This document shows, piece by piece, positions 1 through 5,949 of a stretch of 17,492 bases of DNA. Position numbers and translations under genes: made by a program. The stretch comes from an uncultured Lachnospiraceae bacterium (GTDB lineage Bacteria; Bacillota; Clostridia; Lachnospirales; Lachnospiraceae). The stretch's first letter is position 1. Each line of letters opens with the position of its first letter. A model generated the notes under the pieces. The model did no database searches and was not told the DNA's origin. It saw only the letters and a list, made by a program, of their open reading frames with translations. The DNA lies in NCBI GenBank assembly GCA_910588655.1, contig CAJUPJ010000052.1, positions 1-17,492 of the forward strand. Direction: 5' to 3'.

Positions 1-161
1 ACCAGCTTTTTAACTGTGTGCCTTATAAATGTGCCTTTATGACTGAATAGTAACTTTATCTTTGCTTGTTTTATCCCAATAAGTTGCAAAATAGCGGGAT
101 TTATAGTAATATATATTAAAGTTTAAGATGCTGGGACATGTCAATTATATTTATGGATAAT

Positions 162-186
162 GGGAACTGGAATTGGTCTGGTTCCC
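162..186 (+). promoter_or_regulatory. Inverted repeat in the methyltransferase leader
   Basis: GGGAAC (162-167) and GTTCCC (181-186) are perfect inverted arms around a 13-nt loop, ending 27 nt before the AAGGAGG ribosome binding site. It could be an operator or a leader hairpin of the restriction-modification unit; C5 methyltransferases of some type II systems repress their own promoters through such sites. An 8-bp palindrome GACATGTC lies just upstream at 135-142. No convincing -35/-10 pair was found in 1-160; TTGCAA (84-89) with TAATAT (107-112) at 17 nt is only a weak candidate. The role is inference. Confidence 0.35.
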
Positions 187-231
187 TATTTAAGCATTAA
201 TTACAGGTGTTTTAAGGAGGAATATATTAGT

Positions 232-1629
232 ATGAATGATAGCTTAAGGGAACGTATGGCAGATGAGTGTATGACAAGAACCAGCATTGATTTATTTTCT
301 GGACCAGGCGGGTTGTGTACAGGTTTTAAATGGGCGGGCATATTGCCTCTTATTGCAGTTGAATGGACAGATACTACAGCACAGACATACTCTATAACAC
401 ATAATGCAGAGGTACTGGAACTTGGAAAGCTTGAAGAGGGTACAGAGGAAAGCCAGGAATACCTGGATTCATTTATGCATGAAAGTATAAGGACACTTTT
501 AATTCATGGGGATATTAATAAAGTCAGCAGCAAAATGGTTAAAGAACTGCTGTTTTCAAGATATGGTATTAATTCATCGGATGAAACTGTTGATGTTGTA
601 TCAGGCGGTGCGCCATGTGAAAGTTTCAGCCTTGCTGGTACAAGAACTGAAAATGATGAACGTGATGATTTGTTTAGTAATATTATACGTATTGCACGTA
701 CAGTTAATACTAAAATGATATTGTTTGAAAATGTTAAAGGGATGTTTTCAAAAGCTAAAAATGGTAAAAGAGGTGCAACATTTAATTATATATGTGATAC
801 ATTTGAGGATAAAAATGTATCACCGTCATATAAGCTTGTGTCAAGGGAGCAGGACATAATCCTTCTTAAAGCTTGTGATTATGGAGTACCGCAGCTTAGG
901 GAAAGGCTGTTTCTTGTAGCAATTAATACAAAACTGGCGGACAGGGTAAAGTTTACATACCCGGAAAAGGAATATGGGCAAGACAGGAAATACCCTTACC
1001 TGACAGTACAGGATGCAATAGGAGATTTGCCAAAGGTTGAGATGGGGGAAGAAACAACACATTACAGAAAAAGAAAATATAAAAATAAAAACAGGGAACG
1101 TTTTATAAGTATTATGCGTGGACAGTATAAATCAGATGAAATGAATACTGCTGTGCCGAAGCATCTTATAGAAAATGGCTTATTTAAAGAAAACAGCATA
1201 AGCAGCCATAAAGCGCCTGGACATATTAAGAGAAAACAGGAACTGCTTGCACTTATAAAAGAAAAAGAGAGCATGAAAATGGCTTTTGAAAGACTGACAA
1301 AAGAGGGCACAATAGAAAAATACAGGCATTTATTTCCTAATACTATCTATAGTTCAAGAAACCGCAGGCTGGTTAAAACAGATATAAGTTTTACTGTTAC
1401 TTCGCATTGCCTTGATGAAATTTTGCATCCATATTTAAACAGGGCAATATCGCCAAGGGAGGCGGCAAGGCTGCAAAGCTTTCCCGACTGGTACCAGTTT
1501 GCAGGACCTTATGTGCAGTTCCATGGTGATAAAGTGCAGGACAGGTATGAGCAGATTGGGGATGCAATACCACCACTTCTTGCATATGCGCTTGCAAGGG
1601 AGATTATCAAGGCATTACAGCACATTTAA
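232..1629 (+). CDS. DNA (cytosine-5) methyltransferase of a type II restriction-modification system
   Basis: Transfers a methyl group from S-adenosylmethionine to carbon 5 of cytosine in a specific site, protecting host DNA from the partner nuclease. From the ATG at 232 (465 aa) the C5 motifs are in order: motif I DLFSGPGG (about residues 20-27), motif IV with nucleophile Cys129 in GGAPCESFS, motif VI ENV (166-168), motif VIII QLRER (221-225), a variable target-recognition stretch in the middle, then SPREAARLQSFP and a final GDAIPP motif X. ATG 232 is preferred over the more upstream ATG 160 because AAGGAGG sits at 214-220 and the extra 24 residues lie over a leader inverted repeat. No N-terminal helix-turn-helix is visible. 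It is followed after 21 nt by the MspI-like nuclease and then vsr. All key residues are present, so it should be active; the target site cannot be read from sequence. Confidence 0.93.
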   Translation: MNDSLRERMADECMTRTSIDLFSGPGGLCTGFKWAGILPLIAVEWTDTTAQTYSITHNAEVLELGKLEEGTEESQEYLDSFMHESIRTLLIHGDINKVSSKMVKELLFSRYGINSSDETVDVVSGGAPCESFSLAGTRTENDERDDLFSNIIRIARTVNTKMILFENVKGMFSKAKNGKRGATFNYICDTFEDKNVSPSYKLVSREQDIILLKACDYGVPQLRERLFLVAINTKLADRVKFTYPEKEYGQDRKYPYLTVQDAIGDLPKVEMGEETTHYRKRKYKNKNRERFISIMRGQYKSDEMNTAVPKHLIENGLFKENSISSHKAPGHIKRKQELLALIKEKESMKMAFERLTKEGTIEKYRHLFPNTIYSSRNRRLVKTDISFTVTSHCLDEILHPYLNRAISPREAARLQSFPDWYQFAGPYVQFHGDKVQDRYEQIGDAIPPLLAYALAREIIKALQHI

Positions 1630-1650
1630 GTAAGGGGTTTTACAGGGATT

Positions 1651-2512
1651 ATGGAAGAAAATATCAATAAGAGCCTGCATGGGGCAAAAGGGATTGAAGC
1701 CCTGGATAATATGGTTAATACCCTTCAGGAACTGGGATATATTAAAATTGTTAAAAAGAATTACAGTATAGCAGACCCGGATTTTGGTGAGACGCAGTTT
1801 AAATTCCAGTATTTAATAGAATTCAGGGATAAAGAACAGTGGATTTTACAGCATACAACTTCAATACGTGACAGGATTAACTGCCAGCAATGGCACAGTA
1901 TCTACAGGCTATCTTTATCCTCTGTATCTGGATGTTTTAAAGATACTAGGTCTTAAAAAGGAGGAAGTAATTGCATTAAAGGCAACTTCAGATATTCCTA
2001 AACTGCCTTCTGGCGGCCAGCCAAAAACAGATGTGCTGTTATATGCTGAAACTGAACAGGGTATAAGAAATTATACATTTAGCTGTAAGAGAAGTAATAG
2101 TTCATGGGTAAGTGTACATGAATATACAGCAGATGCATTTGCCAGGGTATTAAATCCAGATGATATACACTTAAAAGAACTTCTGTATGAATTCCAGCAG
2201 GCAGGAGGGTCTAAAGCAATGGGTGTACAGCAGTCAGAAAAATTTGAGGAGTGTATTAAAAAATATTCAGATGTGCTGTCAAGGTGGGTTATTGGCGGGG
2301 CAGGTGGTGAAGGTGACAGGGATACACAGTGGGCAGAATATATAATAACATTTAATGAGAACCAGAATACTTATTCAATACATACAGTAGAAGGCTGTAT
2401 AGAGGAATGTAAAAGACAGGATGTAAAAGGGCAGTTTGGGACTTTATTTAAGTGGACATACCCATCAAAGGGGAAAGGCAAGAGAATACAGTTAAAAGGA
2501 AAAATACTATAA
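1651..2512 (+). pseudogene. MspI-like type II restriction endonuclease, split by a frameshift
   Basis: Two overlapping reading frames make up what looks like one gene of about 287 codons, near the 262 aa of MspI. The first frame (1651-1956) gives the N-terminal part, ending sensibly around TTSIRDRI. The second is open from 1820 to 2512 and carries the core: GGQPKTD, then FSCKRSNSS, and a C-terminal FKWTYPSKGKGKRIQLKG. These match R.MspI segments recalled as GGSPKTD, LNIKHSSKK and LNWTYASGSKAKKMQFKG. The catalytic Asp (PKTD) and Lys are kept; the Asn two residues before the Lys is Ser here. The second frame has no start codon with a ribosome binding site, so it is probably not a separate gene. 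The frame change lies between about 1868 and 1956. MspI cuts CCGG; whether this relative has the same site is unknown. A sequencing error is the alternative to true inactivation. Confidence 0.72.
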
Positions 2513-2528
2513 AATGGGGATGGTATAA

Positions 2529-2960
2529 ATGGATGTACTTACAAAAGAACAGCGCAGGAAAAATATGCAACGCATAAAAGGAAAAAATACATCTATAGAG
2601 GTGAGGCTTTGCAAAGCGCTATGGCAGAAAGGATATCATTACAGAAAGAACTATAAGGAACTGCCAGGTTCACCAGATATTGTACTGACAAAATATAAAA
2701 TAGCAATATTTTGTGATGGGGAGTTTTTTCATGGCAAAGACTGGGATAAGTTAAAAGCGAGGCTTGAAAAAGGCGAAAAGGGAGAATACTGGATTAAGAA
2801 AATTACAAGAAATATGGAACGTGATGAGGAGATTAATAAACAGTTAATGTTTAAGGGGTGGACTGTCCTAAGGTTCTGGGGAGATGAGATTAAGAAAAAT
2901 ACTGATGAATGTGTTAAAGCTATTGAAGAAGTTATTTTTGATATATCAATGGGAGAGTAA
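2529..2960 (+). CDS. vsr: Very short patch repair (Vsr) endonuclease
   Basis: Vsr enzymes nick next to T in T:G mismatches left by deamination of 5-methylcytosine, starting repair back to C:G, and are typically encoded beside a C5 methyltransferase as here. The 143-aa product has the family start (KNMQRIKGKNTSIE, Glu24), catalytic Asp50 in PGSPDIV, His68 in DGEFFHG, and the later NMERD and GWTVLRFW segments. Met13, Phe66 and Phe67 fit the mismatch-intercalating residues. Compared with E. coli Vsr, the zinc ligands are replaced (Cys66 by Glu65, His71 by Lys70, Cys73 by Trp72), so this is the zinc-free-looking variant. It starts 16 nt after the nuclease gene with a GGGGATGG ribosome binding site and ends before a strong hairpin, so it is the last gene of the module. 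Confidence 0.9.
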   Translation: MDVLTKEQRRKNMQRIKGKNTSIEVRLCKALWQKGYHYRKNYKELPGSPDIVLTKYKIAIFCDGEFFHGKDWDKLKARLEKGEKGEYWIKKITRNMERDEEINKQLMFKGWTVLRFWGDEIKKNTDECVKAIEEVIFDISMGE

Positions 2961-2968
2961 ACAAAAGT

Positions 2969-3018
2969 GCTGGTACATAAAACCTGGAAACATCAGGAAT
3001 TATGTACCAGCCTTTTTA
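2969..3018 (+). terminator. Rho-independent terminator between vsr and bioY
   Basis: Perfect 12-bp arms GCTGGTACATAA (2969-2980) and TTATGTACCAGC (3000-3011), with an inner CCTG/CAGG pair in the loop, are followed by CTTTTTAA. It terminates the + strand restriction-modification unit. On the - strand the stem is followed by ACTTTTG, so it may also end the converging bioY transcript. Confidence 0.85.
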
Positions 3019-3035
3019 ATAATAACTGGAATGTG

Positions 3036-3590
3036 TTATTGCTCAAAGTTGTTTAAAATTTTACGTAAATGAGGTACAAGCTGTGCTGCTAATACTGCTT
3101 TTACAATATCAAGTACAATAAATGGGACAAAGCCGGTAATAAATGCTGCTTTAAATGGTACTTTTGAAATAGCCATAATCCAGAATGTTCCTATAAGGTC
3201 ATCAGTTATTGCAGATAATATTGCAATTATTATTAAATACAGCCTGTTATGCCTGTTAGCGCAAAGCATGGGTACAAGTGCTGAAATAATAAGAAATCCT
3301 ATGCTGTACCCTCCATATTGCCCTGTAATATATCCAAGCCCTGCAACACCACCAACAAAGACAGGAATTCCTGCTATTCCAAGAAGCAGCCATATAAGAA
3401 TTATTGTAAATGACTGCCTTACAGGAAATGTAAGGATTATTATTGTAATTATTAAAGTTAATGCTGTAATATGTGTGCCATTTGGCAAAGGAATACTTAT
3501 GTATGCTGACACGCATAATACTGCTGCAAACATTGACATAATTACAAGGTTTCGTGTAGAAATATTACTATTTGTTTTAGATTTTTCCAT
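3036..3590 (-). CDS. bioY: BioY, biotin-binding S component of an ECF-type transporter
   Basis: BioY is the membrane protein that captures biotin and, with the shared ECF module, imports it. The 184-aa product from ATG 3590 is almost wholly hydrophobic with about six membrane segments. It carries the family signature GYITGQYGGYSIGF in the middle and the C-terminal pattern FVPFIVLDIVKAVLAA followed by LVPHLRK. The start at 3590 is preferred over the upstream in-frame ATG at 3632 because GGAG lies 5 nt before it, while 3632 has no ribosome binding site. No ECF ATPase or T component is in the window. Transcription starts from a TTGACA/TATAAT promoter overlapping a BirA-type operator, so biotin should repress it. 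It diverges from the dehydratase-thiolase-ligase operon. Confidence 0.93.
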   Translation of the reverse strand: MEKSKTNSNISTRNLVIMSMFAAVLCVSAYISIPLPNGTHITALTLIITIIILTFPVRQSFTIILIWLLLGIAGIPVFVGGVAGLGYITGQYGGYSIGFLIISALVPMLCANRHNRLYLIIIAILSAITDDLIGTFWIMAISKVPFKAAFITGFVPFIVLDIVKAVLAAQLVPHLRKILNNFEQ

Positions 3591-3704
3591 TTTTGCTCCA
3601 TTTCTCCAGTGTATTTCACGTTTAAAATTCATAAAAAGAAGTCACTGGCATGTTATACAGCCTGTCCAGGTTTATACAGATTTGGCAGGTCTGGTTTATG
3701 CCAT

Positions 3705-3733
3705 ATTATACATAAGTGGTTTTTATTTGTCAA
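3705..3733 (-). promoter_or_regulatory. bioY promoter
   Basis: On the - strand TTGACA (3733-3728) and TATAAT (3710-3705) are separated by exactly 17 nt, a perfect vegetative sigma-70/sigma-A type promoter. The -35 box is inside the left arm of the BirA-type operator. The leader to the bioY start would be about 110 nt. Confidence 0.85.
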
Positions 3734-3759
3734 CCCTAAAAAAATATTGGTTGACAAAT
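3725..3759. promoter_or_regulatory. BirA-type biotin operator shared by divergent promoters
   Basis: Perfect 11-bp inverted arms ATTTGTCAACC (3725-3735) and GGTTGACAAAT (3749-3759) are separated by 13 nt. This matches the form of Gram-positive BirA operators (TTGTTAACC, spacer, GGTTAACAA), although the spacer is slightly shorter than the usual 14-16 nt. Each arm contains the TTGACA -35 box of one of two divergent promoters, so biotinyl-AMP-bound BirA would block both. The placement next to bioY is independent support. Confidence 0.85.
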
Positions 3760-3779
3760 ATATGATGAAGAATTATACT
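3751..3779 (+). promoter_or_regulatory. Promoter of the dehydratase-thiolase-ligase operon
   Basis: TTGACA (3751-3756), a 17-nt spacer and TATACT (3774-3779). The -35 is contained in the right arm of the BirA-type operator. The leader to the first gene is about 55 nt. Confidence 0.8.
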
Positions 3780-3841
3780 TTATAAGGAAATACAGATAAA
3801 TAAAAAGATTTTTGAATTAATTAAATGGAGGAAGACTGCTA

Positions 3842-4525
3842 GTGGAATTAAAACCTGGTAAAACAGATTTATTTTATATTTATATGGAACTTGTTTCAGG
3901 TTTTAGCAAAGTAGAAGGTTTTAGCGGGTGGATGATAGCAAAGGCAGAGTTTAAAATAGAGAAAGCTGTATATAACATTAATAAAACATCAATAAACATG
4001 GAGTTTCTTAAACGGCGTAAAAATTATTCTGTTATTTCTGCCTGTACAATATATAAAAACCTGGAATACACACTTATTATGTATATTGTAAAGCCGCATG
4101 GTATAAGCAGCAAAAGCAATGATATTATAAATAAGGCAGATAATATGGAAGAGCCTGGCAAAACAGGTTTTAATTATTTATTTACATTAAAATATACAAT
4201 AGAAGATATAAAAAAATTTATAGAATTTACAGGAGATAATAATCCAGTCCACCAGACAGCCACGCCAGTAGTACCAGGTTTTTTGATGTTTGGTGATATA
4301 ACCAGAAAGGAATTATATAAATATATTACTGGAAACAGCCATGTAAAATTTATAATATATTTTAGAAATCCTGTATTTGCAGGTGAAACATTAGAGGTGT
4401 ATGCAGAAGCTGGGACTGGAAAGATAATAGCTGTGCAGGCAGATGGATGCAGTGGTAATTTAAAGTTATCTTGTGCCTGTGTAAAAGACGGACGGTTTGA
4501 GTGCAAGAGCCAGAATATTCCATAA
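3842..4525 (+). CDS. MaoC-like hotdog-fold (hydratase/dehydratase-like) protein
   Basis: First gene of the biotin-linked operon, 227 aa, starting with GTG at 3842 behind GGAGG (3827-3831). Residues about 120-220 look like a MaoC/R-specific enoyl-CoA hydratase hotdog domain. FTGDNNPVH holds the usual catalytic Asp132 and His137; a glycine turn in VPGFLMFGDI follows, then a FRNPVFAGETLEV strand. Residues 1-85 have the beta-rich pattern of a possible second hotdog unit without catalytic residues. By family it would hydrate or dehydrate an enoyl/3-hydroxyacyl thioester; substrate unknown. It is transcribed with a thiolase and an acyl-CoA ligase-like gene, which fits acyl-thioester chemistry. The stop codon lies inside the left arm of a long inverted repeat, so the C-terminus may have been altered by an insertion. 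Confidence 0.72.
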   Translation: MELKPGKTDLFYIYMELVSGFSKVEGFSGWMIAKAEFKIEKAVYNINKTSINMEFLKRRKNYSVISACTIYKNLEYTLIMYIVKPHGISSKSNDIINKADNMEEPGKTGFNYLFTLKYTIEDIKKFIEFTGDNNPVHQTATPVVPGFLMFGDITRKELYKYITGNSHVKFIIYFRNPVFAGETLEVYAEAGTGKIIAVQADGCSGNLKLSCACVKDGRFECKSQNIP

Positions 4526-4603
4526 AAGGGCACGTTCCCACTACGTTAACCCACGCAGCGGCACATAAAGCCAACGGGGTTAAAGTGCACCTTTTATGGA
4601 ATA
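4516..4603. repeat. MITE-like inverted-repeat element of about 84 bp
   Basis: TTCCATAAAAGG at 4518-4529 is matched by CCTTTTATGGAA at 4590-4601, and the stem continues through GCAC/GTGC with one bulged base. A second nested pair, GTTAACCC (4545-4552) and GGGTTAA (4577-4583), lies inside. The block is flanked by TA on both sides (4516-4517, 4602-4603), as left by IS630/mariner-type transposition, and is more GC-rich than its surroundings. It has no U-tract, so it is not a typical terminator. It separates the hotdog gene from the thiolase gene in the same apparent operon. A structured RNA element is the alternative. Confidence 0.55.
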
Positions 4604-4695
4604 ATTGCTGGCATCTGTCATAATAAATTTATAATAAAACACTGAAAAATAAGATAACTCTAAATTATATTAATAATAATAATGGAGGGAAGTTT

Positions 4696-5859
4696 ATGGA
4701 GAAAGCATATATAGCTGGAGGTGCGAGGAGCTATATAGGTATAGAAAACAGCATGTACCGGAATATACCAGCGGAAATTCTTGGAGCTAAGGTATTAAAA
4801 TATGTTATAGGTAAATACCAGTGTAAAGAACCAGACATGGTTATTGCAGGAAATGCAACTGGTGCAGGGGGCAATATTACAAGGCTTATGGCACTTGAAG
4901 CAGGGCTTCCAGAAGAAATACCTGCATTTACAATAGATTTGCAATGTGGCTCAGGGCTTGAAAGTATTGCTGTAGCTGCTGCAAAAGTACAAAGCAGGCA
5001 GGCAGACTGTATTATTGCAGGAGGTTTTGAAAGCTGTTCTACAGCACCGTTGCGCCAGTATAATAAAAACCATCCTGGATTTGGCGTTTATTGTGATGAA
5101 AATTCATTTTATAAAGTTGCAAAATTCTCACCAGGCGGGCATAAACAGACGGCAATGCTTGAAGGTGCGGAAAGTACAGCATTATCAGAGGGGATTACAA
5201 GAGATATGCTTGACCACTGGGTTTTAAGAAGCCATACACTTGCAAAGGAGGCAAGGGAAAAGGGGGTATTAAAAGATATTATTGCAGATATTGGATGTGG
5301 ACATAATAAAGATGAGGGTATACGTGACAGGATTAGCCAGAGGTTATTAGACAGGCTGCCGTTTGTATTAAAGGACGGAAGTGTCCTGACAGCTGCTAAT
5401 GCATGTCTTACTAATGACGGGGCTGCTTTTGTAATAATATGTTCCAGCAGTTATATTAAGAAACACAACTTAAAACCTTTGGCTGAATTTGCCAGTGTTG
5501 CAGAAATTGGTGTTAATCCAGATGAAAGCCCATGTTCTGCAATAAAAGCAATAGAAAAACTGCTTGCAAAAAATAATATGGATTACCATGATATATCTGT
5601 ATATGAATGTAATGAGGCATTTGCTGTAATAGATGAATTATTTGCAAGAAAATATCCTGATGCAGCAGAAAGGTATAATATATTTGGAGGGGCGCTGGCT
5701 TATGGACATCCATATGGTGCATCAGGTGGGATTATACTGCTTCATGCACTTAAAGCCCTTGAATACATCCAGCCGGAAAAGAATAGCAGTTATGCGGTAT
5801 GCAGCATAGCGGCAGCAGGAGGGACAGGAACGGCTGCCCTTTTAAAACGTATAAGTTAA
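4696..5859 (+). CDS. Thiolase (acetyl-CoA C-acetyltransferase-like, YhfS-like)
   Basis: Thiolases form or cleave 3-ketoacyl-CoA using an acyl-Cys intermediate. The 387-aa product has the full catalytic set: nucleophile Cys84 in DLQCGSGLES, NEAF at 306-309, His338 in GHPYGASGG and the second Cys369 in AVCSIAAAGGTGTA. The last segment differs from the common CIGGGQG form, which suggests a divergent thiolase with its own substrate. GGAGG (4684-4688) lies 7 nt before the ATG. A BirA-controlled thiolase next to an acyl-CoA ligase and BioY is the arrangement known from B. subtilis yhfU-yhfT-yhfS. The direction (condensation or cleavage) cannot be told from sequence; expression under biotin shortage favours a synthetic or salvage role. 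Confidence 0.88.
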   Translation: MEKAYIAGGARSYIGIENSMYRNIPAEILGAKVLKYVIGKYQCKEPDMVIAGNATGAGGNITRLMALEAGLPEEIPAFTIDLQCGSGLESIAVAAAKVQSRQADCIIAGGFESCSTAPLRQYNKNHPGFGVYCDENSFYKVAKFSPGGHKQTAMLEGAESTALSEGITRDMLDHWVLRSHTLAKEAREKGVLKDIIADIGCGHNKDEGIRDRISQRLLDRLPFVLKDGSVLTAANACLTNDGAAFVIICSSSYIKKHNLKPLAEFASVAEIGVNPDESPCSAIKAIEKLLAKNNMDYHDISVYECNEAFAVIDELFARKYPDAAERYNIFGGALAYGHPYGASGGIILLHALKALEYIQPEKNSSYAVCSIAAAGGTGTAALLKRIS

Positions 5860-5949
5860 AAAATATAAGATAATTATTTAATTGGCATAAAAAATCAATC
5901 AGCAGATATAACCTGTAGCAGATATAACCCGGTATTGGAGAACTATAGA

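Noticed and set aside
160..231. Upstream in-frame ATG giving the methyltransferase 24 extra residues
   Set aside because: No ribosome binding site, the extra sequence overlaps an inverted repeat, and AAGGAGG points to ATG 232.
1940..1970. Programmed +1 frameshift at TCT TAA near a Shine-Dalgarno-like AAGGAGG
   Set aside because: The Shine-Dalgarno-like element is downstream of the stop rather than upstream as in the prfB signal, and the protein similarity suggests that the frame changes earlier in the overlap.
1868..2512. A separate gene starting at GTG 1868
   Set aside because: No ribosome binding site before 1868, and the product lacks the N-terminal part supplied by the preceding frame; a frameshifted single gene explains both.
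4174..4574. Open frames on the - strand opposite the hotdog gene
   Set aside because: They mirror a gene with clear MaoC motifs and have no ribosome binding sites or recognisable domains.
4515..4605. Reading the palindrome after the hotdog gene as an integron attC site or a Rho-independent terminator
   Set aside because: The GTTRRRY/RYYYAAC core sites are not present and there is no integrase; there is also no U-tract, and the operon continues past it.
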